Assembly: GCF_945906775.1 (NCBI RefSeq)
Contig: NZ_CAMDRE010000002.1
Span: 744,001 to 808,000 of the forward strand
From: Citrobacter sp. Marseille-Q6884
GTDB taxonomy: Bacteria; Pseudomonadota; Gammaproteobacteria; Enterobacterales; Enterobacteriaceae
DNA: 64,000 nt
Direction: 5' to 3'
Part shown: positions 49,808-59,256 of the stretch, piece by piece
Position numbering within the stretch: the first letter of the stretch is position 1
How the letters are laid out: each line of letters starts with the position of its first letter
Program-made: the position numbers and the translations under genes
The notes under the pieces: generated by a model
The model's input: only the letters and a program-made list of their open reading frames with translations
The model's database searches: none
Told to the model about the DNA's origin: nothing

Positions 49808-51214
49808 TCAGGAGTTATTCATTGCACTGAACTGCTGAGTAAGATAAGAACTGGTGCTATTCAGTTTGCTCATCATGGTATCGAGCTGTGTAAACTGCGC
49901 TTTGTAGCGTGCAACGGTATCGTCGATGCTGTTGCTGACGGCCACATACTGTTTGGTCAGTTTTTTCAGCGTGGCATTAATACTGTCTTGTGCCGTGTCG
50001 ATAATGCCGTCATCAGCCAGGTAGCCTTTTACCAGTGAACCGATTTTGGTGGTGACCCCGGTTTCTTTACCGTCACCAACCAGCAATTTCTGCACATCCA
50101 CGGATTTATCGGTCAATGCTTTCTTCAGTTTGTCATCATCAATTTTCAGCTTACCGGTCTTGGCATCCTGAGTAATGCCCATCTGGCTCAACGTCTGAAA
50201 ATTTCCGTCATTGGCACCCGATGAGAACTGTCCGCGAATACCGGTCTGAATGGTGCGGATCGTGTTATCACCCAGCAGAACACCATTGCTGGCATCCTGA
50301 GCATTGTTACCTGCGTCTACGGCGGTGTATTTGGTCAGCGAACCCATCGTGTCAACCAGCGAGTTATAGGCATCTACCCATGCTTTAATCGCTGCGGTTG
50401 ATTTATCATTGCTTTTATTCACCGTGACTGTAACGTCGCTGACCAGTTTGCTCAGATTTAACGTTACGCCCTGCGGGGCATCGGTGATGGTATTGCTGCT
50501 ACGGGTGATATCAATTCCGTTCACATTCAGTTTGGCATCTTGCGCAGGCACGATCTGTTTCATCCCGCCGCTGTTGGTACCGTCGTAAGACAGCATGCCA
50601 TTCAGCGTATCGTCACCGGTCACCGACACCGTCATTTTGTTCATTTCTCCGCTGTCTGCAGAGGTAAGAACTAACTGAAATTCTTTATCGTTGACTTTGA
50701 CGATACTGGCGTTAACGCCGCCGTTTGCATCATTTATCGCATCACGAATCCCTTCCAGCGAGGTCTGACCGTTTGTCAGCTTAATCGCCAGCGGTTTTTT
50801 TTCCGGATCGGCAAAGTTAATTTCAAGCGTACGTTCAGCGTTGCCGTTGCCTTGCATGGTTTTCGCGTCGCTGACTGTGCTGTTCATGGTCAGCGATTGC
50901 GCCTGTGCCAACTGTGTGACGTTTATTTTATAGATCCCAGGCGCTGCGCCCGCCGCCGTGGTGACGCTTAAATCGGTGCTAGTACTGGTTACCGAGGTAC
51001 TTTTGAATAAGGTTGCGTCATTAAGCGCGGTGTTGGCTGTCTGAAACTTTTCCAGCGCCGCTTTTAACGAGCCATAGCCGGTCAGTTTGGCGGTGAAGCT
51101 GCTTTGCTGTGCAGAGATAGGTTTCAGACGACCTTTTTCTGCTGTCTCAAGATTTGTCAGCAACGTGTCCAGTTGCAGGCCGGAGCCAATGCCTAATGAT
51201 GAAACTGAAGCCAT
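49808..51214 (-). CDS. fliD: FliD, filament cap protein
   Basis: 468 residues from the ATG at 51214 (MASVSSLGIGSGLQLDTLLT); the open frame extends 20 codons further but without reason to use them. FliD forms the pentameric cap that guides flagellin assembly. Conserved coiled ends flank a variable middle. A sigma-28 promoter lies 40 bp upstream. Confidence 0.95.
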   Translation of the reverse strand: MASVSSLGIGSGLQLDTLLTNLETAEKGRLKPISAQQSSFTAKLTGYGSLKAALEKFQTANTALNDATLFKSTSVTSTSTDLSVTTAAGAAPGIYKINVTQLAQAQSLTMNSTVSDAKTMQGNGNAERTLEINFADPEKKPLAIKLTNGQTSLEGIRDAINDANGGVNASIVKVNDKEFQLVLTSADSGEMNKMTVSVTGDDTLNGMLSYDGTNSGGMKQIVPAQDAKLNVNGIDITRSSNTITDAPQGVTLNLSKLVSDVTVTVNKSNDKSTAAIKAWVDAYNSLVDTMGSLTKYTAVDAGNNAQDASNGVLLGDNTIRTIQTGIRGQFSSGANDGNFQTLSQMGITQDAKTGKLKIDDDKLKKALTDKSVDVQKLLVGDGKETGVTTKIGSLVKGYLADDGIIDTAQDSINATLKKLTKQYVAVSNSIDDTVARYKAQFTQLDTMMSKLNSTSSYLTQQFSAMNNS

Positions 51215-51253
51215 GAATGATCCCTTTTTATGTGCAAACGGTGGTTTAGCACC

Positions 51254-51280
51254 ATATCGGCAATCCGGGGGCAAAGTTTA
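51254..51280 (-). promoter_or_regulatory. Sigma-28 promoter of fliDST
   Basis: On the minus strand TAAA (51280-51277), 15-bp spacer, GCCGATAT (51261-51254), one base from the sigma-28 consensus TAAA-N15-GCCGATAA. Read by FliA, encoded at 54139. Confidence 0.9.
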
Positions 51281-51374
51281 GAGATATTTTCATAGGAATA
51301 ATGGGTGGAATAGGGCGGGGTTACGTGGGCAATTCCTGCGCTAAGAAAAAAAACATCACGCATTAAAATATTTC

Positions 51375-51401
51375 TAAAGTTCGAATTTAAGGTGCCGATA
51401 C
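51375..51401 (+). promoter_or_regulatory. Sigma-28 promoter of fliC
   Basis: TAAA (51375-51378), 15-bp spacer, GCCGATAC (51394-51401), a close fit to the sigma-28 consensus. It gives a leader of about 60 bases before the flagellin ATG. Confidence 0.93.
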
Positions 51402-51470
51402 ATGGGTTACGGTGAGAAACCGTGGGCAACAGCCCAATAACATCAAGTTGTAATTGATAAGGAAAAGATC

Positions 51471-52667
51471 ATGGCACAAGTCATCAATACAAACAGCCTG
51501 TCGCTGTTGACCCAAAATAACCTGAACAAATCTCAGTCTGCTCTGGGCTCTGCTATCGAGCGTCTGTCTTCTGGTCTGCGTATTAACAGCGCGAAAGATG
51601 ATGCGGCTGGCCAGGCGATTGCTAACCGTTTCACCGCGAACATCAAAGGCCTGACTCAGGCTTCCCGTAACGCCAACGACGGTATCTCTATCGCGCAGAC
51701 CACTGAAGGTGCGCTGAACGAAATTAACAACAACCTGCAGCGTGTGCGTGAACTGACCGTTCAGGCACAGAACGGTACCAACAACGGTACTGACCTGTCC
51801 TCCATCCAGGATGAAATTAAACAGCGTCTGGACGAAATTGACCGCGTTTCTGCTCAGACCCAGTTTAACGGTACCAATGTCCTGTCTAAGAACCAGACTC
51901 TGTCTATTCAGGTTGGCGCCAATGATAACGAAACCATTGATATTAAACTGAGTGAAGTTACCGCAAGTACTCTGAATATGGCTGGTTTTAACGTTACTGG
52001 GCCGACTGGAACGCCGGGAGCTGTTACCGCTGGAACTGTTAAGAATATATGGGGGCAAACTACAGCTATTGACGCAGCAAAAGTGACCGTTGAGAACACT
52101 AATAAAGCAGCTTTAGCTGGCAAACTAGGAGTTGCCGACGCTTCATTAAAGGGAATAGGAGCAGCCGCACTACAGGATAATAATGGCAATTTATTTGCCA
52201 AAGTTACTATTAATACAACAGACGCAACTGAAATTGCCACTTTGGAAAAAGCAGGCGTTTCAGTAAAATCTGGTGTAGACGCTGATTTTTATGTGGCTCT
52301 AAATCCGGCAGATGCTGTTACTGCTACCGATACAGCGAAGTTTACTATTAGTACAGCAGATTTTTCTGCTAAGTCTCTTAAAACACAAGCTACCGCAAGC
52401 CCGCTGAAGGCAATTGATGACGCGTTGGCAAATATCGATAAACAGCGTTCTTCTCTTGGTGCGATTCAAAACCGTTTTGAATCTGCGATCACCAACCTCG
52501 GTAACACAGTCAATAACCTGTCTGCTGCCCGTAGCCGTATCGAAGATTCCGACTACGCGACCGAAGTGTCTAACATGTCTCGTGCGCAGATCCTGCAGCA
52601 GGCGGGTACTTCTGTTCTGGCGCAGGCTAACCAGACCACGCAAAACGTGCTCTCTTTACTGCGTTAA
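51471..52667 (+). CDS. fliC: FliC flagellin with short variable domain
   Basis: 398 residues, about 100 shorter than Salmonella or K-12 flagellin. The D0/D1 ends are conserved: AQVINTNSLSLLTQNNLNKS, the TLR5-contact region LQRVRELTVQAQNGTNNGTD, and C-terminal NTTQ-like QTTQNVLSLLR. The middle (about residues 160-310) is unlike common serotypes and AT-rich compared with the ends, a sign of horizontal exchange of the H-antigen segment. FliB next door may methylate its surface lysines. Confidence 0.97.
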   Translation: MAQVINTNSLSLLTQNNLNKSQSALGSAIERLSSGLRINSAKDDAAGQAIANRFTANIKGLTQASRNANDGISIAQTTEGALNEINNNLQRVRELTVQAQNGTNNGTDLSSIQDEIKQRLDEIDRVSAQTQFNGTNVLSKNQTLSIQVGANDNETIDIKLSEVTASTLNMAGFNVTGPTGTPGAVTAGTVKNIWGQTTAIDAAKVTVENTNKAALAGKLGVADASLKGIGAAALQDNNGNLFAKVTINTTDATEIATLEKAGVSVKSGVDADFYVALNPADAVTATDTAKFTISTADFSAKSLKTQATASPLKAIDDALANIDKQRSSLGAIQNRFESAITNLGNTVNNLSAARSRIEDSDYATEVSNMSRAQILQQAGTSVLAQANQTTQNVLSLLR

Positions 52668-52698
52668 TCTGGCGATAGTTTTTTAAGTCAGTCAGTAC

Positions 52699-52732
52699 AA
52701 TCAAGGTGGCGAAAGTCACCTTGATTTTTTTT
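52699..52732 (+). terminator. fliC terminator
   Basis: AATCAAGGTG (52699-52708) pairs with CACCTTGATT (52717-52726), followed by a run of T. Strong intrinsic terminator 32 bp after the flagellin stop. Confidence 0.92.
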
Positions 52733-52747
52733 ACCGGAGCAAACGTA

Positions 52748-53944
52748 ATGAAAGAAATTTTAATTACTGAACCTGCCTTTGTCGCGGCGTTCAATTGTGT
52801 GGGGAGCGATTGTCGCGACCATTGCTGTAAAGAGTGGAGCATCGCGGTAGATAAACCCACGGTAAAAAAATATCTGGCAAATAAAGACAAGGTTATTCAG
52901 ACCATCGCGAAAGAAAGCATCCAGTTGGTTAAAAAGGACACGCTCAACTGGGGAACGATTGTATTTGCATCTGAATCCGGTAACTGCCCGTATTTTGGCG
53001 ATGACAAACTATGCATGGTGCATAAACGGTTGGGGGCGAACGCACTGAGTAAAACCTGTGCCATTTATCCCCGTTATTATCGTACCTATAAAAATGATGT
53101 CCACCATTCACTGAATATTTCCTGCCCGGAAGTGGTCAGGTTATTGCTGAGTGAGCCTGATGCGATGAAATTTAATGAACGCATCACGTTGCAGCCAGCG
53201 CCCAACGCCGCGAAACCGCTTTCGGTCGCTCATAAGGTACTGAGCCTGTTTTGCCTGGATTTGATCGGACGGGCTGACGTTGAGGTTGAACCCGCGCTGT
53301 TTGCCGTGGTGAAGTTCCTGCTGTTTCTGGAAAAAATTGAGTCGGTCGATGAATCGACAATTACGCAGATTGAATCTATCCATTCGCAACTGGTACAACA
53401 GCTGCAAAACGGCGAAGTGATGGGCGATATTACGGGCGACTATCGTGTTAAAGCATCGATGACCGTACTGATGCAAAATTATTTCCGTACTAAGCGGCTG
53501 TCTCGTGGGGGAAATACGCTAACGCAATATATAGATTCTCTGCTGCGGGTGTTGGCGGTAGATAATGAGCTGACGCTTGAAGAAAAAATCGCGGATATCG
53601 AACAGGTGTGGCAAGACCTTGTTCTGCCCGAAATCGGCAAAACACCGTTTGCGCTTAAAAACTACATCCTCTACAAATTCTGGCAAAATGATTTTCCAGA
53701 CCTGACATCAGGAACACCACTGCGTGGCCTGTATATGATTGTGGCGGAATATTATTTCATCAAACTATTGGTGGCTGCACATGCAAAAGAAAGGGGTACT
53801 GCGAATCTGGATGATCTGATCAGCGTCATTTATAGCTTTCACTCTTCAAGCCAACACAACAAGGCGCTAGCAGAGGACTTTTATCGCTACATTGAACGTT
53901 TGAGAATGGGAGACGATTTGTCTCTGGTCTCCTTACTGGTTTAG
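52748..53944 (+). CDS. fliB: FliB, flagellin lysine N-methyltransferase
   Basis: 398 residues from the ATG at 52748. N-terminal Cys cluster (CVGSDCRDHCCKEWSI) and a second (CPYFGDDKLCMVHKRLG ... KTCAIYPRYY), typical of FliB and suggestive of an Fe-S or metal site. In Salmonella FliB methylates surface lysines of flagellin. It lies between fliC and fliA as there; E. coli lacks it. The upstream in-frame ATG at 52706 falls in the fliC terminator and is not used here. Confidence 0.92.
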   Translation: MKEILITEPAFVAAFNCVGSDCRDHCCKEWSIAVDKPTVKKYLANKDKVIQTIAKESIQLVKKDTLNWGTIVFASESGNCPYFGDDKLCMVHKRLGANALSKTCAIYPRYYRTYKNDVHHSLNISCPEVVRLLLSEPDAMKFNERITLQPAPNAAKPLSVAHKVLSLFCLDLIGRADVEVEPALFAVVKFLLFLEKIESVDESTITQIESIHSQLVQQLQNGEVMGDITGDYRVKASMTVLMQNYFRTKRLSRGGNTLTQYIDSLLRVLAVDNELTLEEKIADIEQVWQDLVLPEIGKTPFALKNYILYKFWQNDFPDLTSGTPLRGLYMIVAEYYFIKLLVAAHAKERGTANLDDLISVIYSFHSSSQHNKALAEDFYRYIERLRMGDDLSLVSLLV

Positions 53945-54138
53945 CGTGTTACCGGAAAGCATTATATTGGTGCTTTCCGGTTAATTGTTTGATTTTAAGT
54001 AAATTTTGTTTTTTACTCTTTGCATGTCGCGTTACAAAAGTCAAATAACCCTTCTTTTATAGCCTTATTCCCCCGATAGAACCCCCTGCAGAAACGGATA
54101 ATCATGCCGATAACTCATTTAACGCAGGGCTGTTTATC

Positions 54139-54858
54139 GTGAATTCACTCTATACCGCTGAAGGTGTAATGGATAAACACTCGCTGTGGCAGCGTTATGT
54201 CCCGTTGGTGCGACACGAAGCATTGCGCCTTCAGGTGCGCTTGCCGGCGAGCGTGGAACTGGATGACCTGCTACAAGCGGGCGGCATCGGGTTATTGAAT
54301 GCAGTTGACCGATATGACGCTTTGCAAGGAACGGCATTTACCACTTACGCAGTGCAGCGTATTCGTGGAGCTATGCTGGACGAACTACGCAGCCGGGATT
54401 GGGTGCCGCGTAGCGTTCGGCGTAATGCTCGCGAAGTGGCACAGGCGATGGGACAACTGGAACAGGAATTAGGGCGCAACGCGACGGAAACCGAAGTGGC
54501 GGAGCGTCTGGCGATTCCTGTACAAGAGTATCGTCAGATGTTGCTTGATACCAATAACAGCCAACTCTTCTCCTATGACGAGTGGCGGGAAGAGCATGGC
54601 GATAGCATTGAGCTGGTGACCGAAGAGCATCAGCAGGAAAACCCGTTACAACAGCTTCTTGAAGGTAACCTTCGCCAGCGCGTCATGGACGCGATAGAGG
54701 CGTTGCCGGAGCGCGAAAAGCTGGTGTTAACGCTGTACTACCAGGAAGAGCTCAATCTGAAAGAGATTGGCGCCGTACTGGAGGTGGGCGAATCGCGGGT
54801 CAGCCAGTTGCACAGTCAGGCCATCAAACGTCTACGCACCAAGCTGGGTAAGCTCTAG
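54139..54858 (+). CDS. fliA: FliA, flagellar sigma-28 factor
   Basis: 239 residues from a GTG codon, as in E. coli. NSLYTAEGVMDKHSLWQRYV; region 2 AFTTYAVQRIRGAMLDELRS; region 4 NLKEIGAVLEVGESRVSQLH. Directs transcription of late flagellar and chemotaxis genes, including the promoters at 51254 and 51375. A GCCGATAAC motif upstream (54109-54117) hints at autoregulation. Confidence 0.97.
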   Translation: MNSLYTAEGVMDKHSLWQRYVPLVRHEALRLQVRLPASVELDDLLQAGGIGLLNAVDRYDALQGTAFTTYAVQRIRGAMLDELRSRDWVPRSVRRNAREVAQAMGQLEQELGRNATETEVAERLAIPVQEYRQMLLDTNNSQLFSYDEWREEHGDSIELVTEEHQQENPLQQLLEGNLRQRVMDAIEALPEREKLVLTLYYQEELNLKEIGAVLEVGESRVSQLHSQAIKRLRTKLGKL

Positions 54859-54916
54859 GGGCCATACCGTTGCCCCTGAACAATGCCGCATAACGAATTG
54901 ACTACCAGGAGTTATC

Positions 54917-55468
54917 ATGACGGTGCAGCAAACCAAAAGACGGCCTCTAAGCCGCTACCTCAAAGATTTCAAACACAGCCAGACGCATTGCGCCCACTGC
55001 TTTAAGTTACTCGACAGGATCACGCTGGTTCGCCGTGGACAGATTGTTAATAAAATCGCTATCTCCCGGCTCGATACGCTGCTCGATGATGCTGCCTGGG
55101 AACAGGAGAAAAAAGAGTGGGTGGCATTATGTCGTTTTTGCGGTGACTTGCATTGCAAAGAACAAAGCGACTTTTTTGACATCATCGGCTTTAAACAATT
55201 TTTGTTTGAACAAACCGAAATGAGTCACGGCACGGTGCGTGAATATGTGGTGCGCCTGCGTCGTCTCGGCAATCATCTGACCGAACAAAATATCTCTCAC
55301 GATCTGCTACAGGAAGGTTTCCTCGACGAAAATCTGGCTCCGTGGCTTCCTGAAACCAGTACCAACAACTATCGCATAGCGCTGCGTAAGTATGAGCAGT
55401 TCAAAGCCCACACCCATATGGGACATATGCAGAAATCCTCCTGGACAGCCAGTTCTGATATATATTAA
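54917..55468 (+). CDS. fliZ: FliZ, regulator of motility versus curli/biofilm genes
   Basis: 183 residues, start MTVQQTKRRPLSRYLKDFKH. FliZ binds DNA at sigma-S-type promoters and blocks them, and raises FlhDC activity in Salmonella. A CxxC pair (CAHCFKLL, CRFCGDLHC) and a phage-integrase-like N-domain helix region (SHGTVREYVVRLRRLGNHL) are present. 58 bp after fliA in the same operon. Confidence 0.95.
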   Translation: MTVQQTKRRPLSRYLKDFKHSQTHCAHCFKLLDRITLVRRGQIVNKIAISRLDTLLDDAAWEQEKKEWVALCRFCGDLHCKEQSDFFDIIGFKQFLFEQTEMSHGTVREYVVRLRRLGNHLTEQNISHDLLQEGFLDENLAPWLPETSTNNYRIALRKYEQFKAHTHMGHMQKSSWTASSDIY

Positions 55469-55531
55469 AAACGAATAAGGTGTAACAGAGTCGTGTTTGT
55501 GAATGAGAGCAAACGCTCTACACTACAGTCA

Positions 55532-55658
55532 TATACACGTCATCCTTCACGTTGCCTCTGTGTTGGCTGCACTCTTTCACCCCAGTCACTTACTTTAGTA
55601 AGCTCCTGGGGATTCACTCGCTTGCCGCCTTGATGCAACCCGAATGATTTTGTGTATA
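55532..55658. repeat. ERIC element (127 bp)
   Basis: The core CACCCCAGTCACTTACTTTA / GTAAGCTCCTGGGGATTCAC is the known Enterobacterial Repetitive Intergenic Consensus. The ends TATACAC (55532-55538) and GTGTATA (55652-55658) are inverted, and the length is exactly the canonical 127 bp. It lies between fliZ and tcyJ, where its RNA could fold into a long hairpin. Confidence 0.92.
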
Positions 55659-55693
55659 AATAGCAGTCACTAATGACAATATTCGGGGTAACT

Positions 55694-56494
55694 ATGAAAT
55701 TAGCACTTCTGGGACGTCAGGCTCTGATGGGTGTAATGGCTGTTGCACTTGTCGCCGGTATGAGCGCAAAGACCTTTGCCGATGAAGGTCTGTTAAATAA
55801 AGTGAAAGAGCGCGGTACGCTGCTGGTCGGTCTGGAAGGGACCTATCCACCGTTTAGTTTTCAGGGTGATGATGGCAAACTGACCGGTTTTGAAGTGGAA
55901 TTTGCCGAGGCGCTGGCTCAACATCTGGGTGTGAAAGCCTCGCTCAAGCCGACCAAATGGGACGGCATGCTGGCGTCGTTAGATTCCAAACGTATCGATG
56001 TCGTTATCAACCAGGTGACGATCTCTGACGAACGTAAGAAAAAATACGATTTCTCTACCCCGTATACGGTTTCCGGTATTCAGGCCCTGGTGAAGAAAGG
56101 CAATGAAGGTGTCATTAAAACGGCCGCTGACCTGAAAGGTAAAAAAGTGGGTGTCGGTCTGGGCACGAACTACGAAGAGTGGCTGCGCCAGAACGTTCAG
56201 GGCGTGGATATTCGTACCTATGATGATGACCCGACGAAATATCAGGATCTGCGCGTAGGGCGTATCGACGCCATTCTGGTTGACCGTCTGGCCGCGTTGG
56301 ATCTGGTGAAGAAAACTAAAGATACGCTGGCCGTGACCGGTGAAGCCTTCTCCCGCCAGGAATCAGGTGTTGCGCTGCGTAAAGGCAATGACGATCTGCT
56401 GAAAGCGGTAGATGCGGCGATTGCGGATATGCAGAAAGACGGAACGCTGAAAGCCCTTTCTGAAAAATGGTTCGGGGCTGATGTGACGAAATAA
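55694..56494 (+). CDS. tcyJ: TcyJ (FliY), periplasmic cystine-binding protein
   Basis: 266 residues from the ATG at 55694. Signal peptide (LMGVMAVALVAGMSAKTFA) and the type 3 solute-binding fold (LLVGLEGTYPPFSFQGDDGK; GFEVEFAEALAQHLG). Binds cystine and related compounds for the TcyL-TcyN ABC importer. Followed by a terminator, then dcyD. Confidence 0.95.
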   Translation: MKLALLGRQALMGVMAVALVAGMSAKTFADEGLLNKVKERGTLLVGLEGTYPPFSFQGDDGKLTGFEVEFAEALAQHLGVKASLKPTKWDGMLASLDSKRIDVVINQVTISDERKKKYDFSTPYTVSGIQALVKKGNEGVIKTAADLKGKKVGVGLGTNYEEWLRQNVQGVDIRTYDDDPTKYQDLRVGRIDAILVDRLAALDLVKKTKDTLAVTGEAFSRQESGVALRKGNDDLLKAVDAAIADMQKDGTLKALSEKWFGADVTK

Positions 56495-56510
56495 TCGTCA
56501 TCCAGATAAA

Positions 56511-56537
56511 AAAGGCGCCTTTAACAGCGCCTTTTTT
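56511..56537 (+). terminator. Terminator between tcyJ and dcyD
   Basis: AAAGGCGC (56511-56518) pairs with GCGCCTTT (56527-56534) and leads into T residues. It probably lowers dcyD-tcyL-tcyN expression relative to the abundant binding protein. Confidence 0.88.
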
Positions 56538-56601
56538 TATTTCATTGCGCCTGAATGTGCATAATAAAAAGAACATCACAACAACGAATACCGGAGGCTG
56601 T

Positions 56602-57588
56602 ATGCCGCTGCATAACTTAACGCGCTTTCCACGTCTGGAATTTATTGGCGCGCCAACACCGCTCGAATATCTCCCACGCTTTTCTGATTATCTTGGTCGC
56701 GACATTTTTATCAAACGCGATGATGTCACGCCGATGGCTATGGGCGGCAATAAGCTGCGCAAGCTGGAGTTTCTGGCTGCCGATGCGCTGCGTGAAGGCG
56801 CCGATACGCTGGTCACCGCGGGCGCCATTCAGTCTAACCACGTTCGTCAGACGGCGGCGGTGGCGGCAAAGCTGGGGCTGCACTGCGTGGCATTGCTGGA
56901 AAACCCGATTGGCACGACTGCGGAAAACTATCTCAGCAACGGCAACCGCCTGCTGATGGATCTGTTCAATACGCAGATTGAAATGTGCGATGCGTTGACG
57001 GACCCGAATGCACAACTCCAGGCGCTGGCGACGCGATTAGAAGCGCAAGGGTTCCGCCCGTACGTGATCCCGGTTGGTGGCTCTAACGCGCTGGGGGCAT
57101 TGGGTTACGTCGAAAGTGCATTAGAGATCGCTCAGCAGTGTGAAGGGGCGGTGGAACTCTCTTCGGTGGTGGTGGCGTCAGCCAGTGCGGGTACGCATGC
57201 GGGCCTGGCGGTCGGCCTGGAACAACTGATGCCGGGTACTGAGCTTATCGGTGTCACCGTTTCGCGCAGTGTTGCTGATCAAAAACCCAAAGTTGTCGCA
57301 TTGCAGCAGGCTATCGCCCAGGAACTGGAGTTAACGGCGTCAGCCGATATTCTGTTATGGGATGAGTATTTTGCGCCGGGCTACGGTACGCCTAATGAAG
57401 AAGGCATGGAGGCAGTAAAACTGCTGGCGCGTCTGGAAGGGATCTTGCTGGATCCGGTCTATACCGGTAAAGCGATGGCGGGTCTGATTGATGGCATCAG
57501 CCAGAAGCGCTTCAAAGATGAAGGGCCAATCCTGTTTATTCATACCGGTGGGGCACCAGCGCTGTTTGCCTACCATCCACACGTATAA
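56602..57588 (+). CDS. dcyD: DcyD, D-cysteine desulfhydrase
   Basis: 328 residues from the ATG at 56602 (GGAGG upstream). PLP-dependent: the Schiff-base lysine is in MGGNKLRKLEF, with the substrate loop AGAIQSNHVRQTAA. Converts D-cysteine into pyruvate, ammonia and hydrogen sulfide. It is between the binding protein and permease genes of the cystine importer, fitting disposal of imported D-cyst(e)ine. Confidence 0.95.
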   Translation: MPLHNLTRFPRLEFIGAPTPLEYLPRFSDYLGRDIFIKRDDVTPMAMGGNKLRKLEFLAADALREGADTLVTAGAIQSNHVRQTAAVAAKLGLHCVALLENPIGTTAENYLSNGNRLLMDLFNTQIEMCDALTDPNAQLQALATRLEAQGFRPYVIPVGGSNALGALGYVESALEIAQQCEGAVELSSVVVASASAGTHAGLAVGLEQLMPGTELIGVTVSRSVADQKPKVVALQQAIAQELELTASADILLWDEYFAPGYGTPNEEGMEAVKLLARLEGILLDPVYTGKAMAGLIDGISQKRFKDEGPILFIHTGGAPALFAYHPHV

Positions 57589-57609
57589 CGGCAAGGTAGA
57601 AAAACACGC

Positions 57610-58278
57610 ATGCAAGAAAGTATCCAACTGGTCATTGATTCGCTGCCTTATTTGCTTAAAGGCGCGGTCTTTACGCTCCAACTGAGTATCGGCGGGATGT
57701 TTTTCGGCCTGGTGCTGGGGTTTATCCTGGCGCTGATGCGCCTGTCTCCGCTGCTGCCTGTCCGCTGGCTGGCGCGTTTTTATATCTCTATTTTCCGCGG
57801 AACGCCGCTGATAGCGCAGCTGTTTATGATCTACTACGGTCTGCCGCAATTTGGCATTGAACTGGACCCGATCCCGGCGGCGATGATTGGTCTGTCGCTG
57901 AATACCGCAGCTTATGCGGCTGAAACGCTGCGCGCGGCCATCTCCTCCATTGATAAAGGGCAGTGGGAAGCAGGAGCCAGTATCGGTATGACGCGCTGGC
58001 AGACTATGCGCCGGGCGATCCTGCCGCAGGCTGCGCGTGTTGCGCTGCCGCCGCTGAGTAACAGCTTTATCAGTCTGGTGAAAGACACCTCTCTGGCGGC
58101 AACGATCCAGGTACCAGAACTGTTCCGTCAGGCGCAGCTGATTACCTCGCGGACGCTGGAGGTGTTCACGATGTATCTGGCGGCCTCGCTGATCTACTGG
58201 GTGATGGCGACGGTGCTTTCCGCACTGCAGAACTATTTTGAAGAACAGTTGAACCGCCAGGAGAAAGAGCCGAAATGA
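57610..58278 (+). CDS. tcyL: TcyL (YecS), cystine ABC permease
   Basis: 222 residues. About five membrane segments and the EAA loop (GASIGMTRWQTMRRAILPQA). The channel subunit that works with TcyJ and TcyN. Overlaps tcyN by 4 bp. Confidence 0.95.
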   Translation: MQESIQLVIDSLPYLLKGAVFTLQLSIGGMFFGLVLGFILALMRLSPLLPVRWLARFYISIFRGTPLIAQLFMIYYGLPQFGIELDPIPAAMIGLSLNTAAYAAETLRAAISSIDKGQWEAGASIGMTRWQTMRRAILPQAARVALPPLSNSFISLVKDTSLAATIQVPELFRQAQLITSRTLEVFTMYLAASLIYWVMATVLSALQNYFEEQLNRQEKEPK

Positions 58279-59027
58279 GTGCTATCGAAGTCAGAAACCT
58301 GGTGAAAAAATTTCACGGGCAAACGGTGCTGCACGGTATCGATCTTGACGTTAAACCCGGTGAAGTGGTGGCGATTATCGGGCCGAGCGGCTCGGGGAAA
58401 ACCACACTGCTGCGTAGCATTAATTTACTGGAGCAGCCGGAGGCCGGGACGATCAAGGTCGGTGAGATTACCATTGATACCGCGCGTTCGTTAAATCAGC
58501 AGAAAGGGCTGATTCGCCAGCTGCGCCAGCATGTGGGGTTTGTGTTCCAGAACTTTAATCTGTTTCCGCATCGCACGGTGCTGGAAAACATCATTGAAGG
58601 TCCGGTCATCGTAAAAGGGGAGCCGAAAGCCGAAGCGACAGCCCGCGCGCGTGAGCTTCTGGCGAAGGTCGGACTGGCAGGTAAAGAGACCAGCTATCCA
58701 CGGCGTTTATCCGGTGGTCAGCAGCAGCGTGTGGCGATTGCCCGGGCACTGGCCATGCGCCCTGAGGTCATTCTTTTTGATGAGCCGACCTCCGCGCTCG
58801 ACCCGGAACTGGTTGGCGAGGTGCTCAGCACGATTCGTCAGCTGGCGCAGGAAAAACGCACCATGGTGATTGTGACGCATGAAATGAGTTTCGCGCGCGA
58901 TGTTGCGGACCGGGCAATCTTTATGGATCAAGGACGCATCGTCGAGCAGGGACCGGCGAAATCGTTATTTACTAACCCTCAACAACCCCGCACTCGCCAG
59001 TTTCTTGAAAAATTTTTGATGCAATAA
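58275..59027 (+). CDS. tcyN: TcyN (YecC), cystine ABC ATPase
   Basis: 250 residues. Walker A GPSGSGKTTLL, Q-loop region FVFQNFNLFPHRT, signature LSGGQQQRVAIARAL, Walker B VILFDEPTSALD and H-loop VTHEM. Powers cystine uptake through TcyL. Last gene of the operon; a hairpin AGCACTCAC/GTGAGTGCT (59038-59069) follows. Confidence 0.96.
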   Translation: MSAIEVRNLVKKFHGQTVLHGIDLDVKPGEVVAIIGPSGSGKTTLLRSINLLEQPEAGTIKVGEITIDTARSLNQQKGLIRQLRQHVGFVFQNFNLFPHRTVLENIIEGPVIVKGEPKAEATARARELLAKVGLAGKETSYPRRLSGGQQQRVAIARALAMRPEVILFDEPTSALDPELVGEVLSTIRQLAQEKRTMVIVTHEMSFARDVADRAIFMDQGRIVEQGPAKSLFTNPQQPRTRQFLEKFLMQ

Positions 59028-59037
59028 ACTGTGCTTA

Positions 59038-59069
59038 AGCACTCACTGAAATCGTTTTCGGTGAGTGCT
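59038..59069 (+). terminator. Hairpin after tcyN
   Basis: AGCACTCAC (59038-59046) pairs with GTGAGTGCT (59061-59069). There is no long T-run, so it may be a weak terminator or stabilising stem. The following ~190 bp before sdiA are AT-rich with no gene seen. Confidence 0.55.
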
Positions 59070-59256
59070 AATCGCATAACTATTTATAATTATTGCTTTA
59101 ATATTAAGCTGAAACGCTGATGACATTATCTTGCGTAGAGTCAGGCTCAAGTAATTTCATTCATGTCCGATAATTTGCATATATAAAATACATTTATGTG
59201 TTAGCGTGTTCATACATTCGTGATGATTATCAATCTCAGGGGCATTACCACTTAGT

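Noticed and set aside
51387..52058. 223-codon frame opposite fliC
   Set aside because: Mirror of the highly biased flagellin codon usage; no start signal and crosses the sigma-28 promoter.
52706..52747. Longer N-terminus for fliB starting at 52706
   Set aside because: This start lies inside the fliC terminator hairpin; the ATG at 52748 follows an ACCGGAGC site and gives the usual FliB start.
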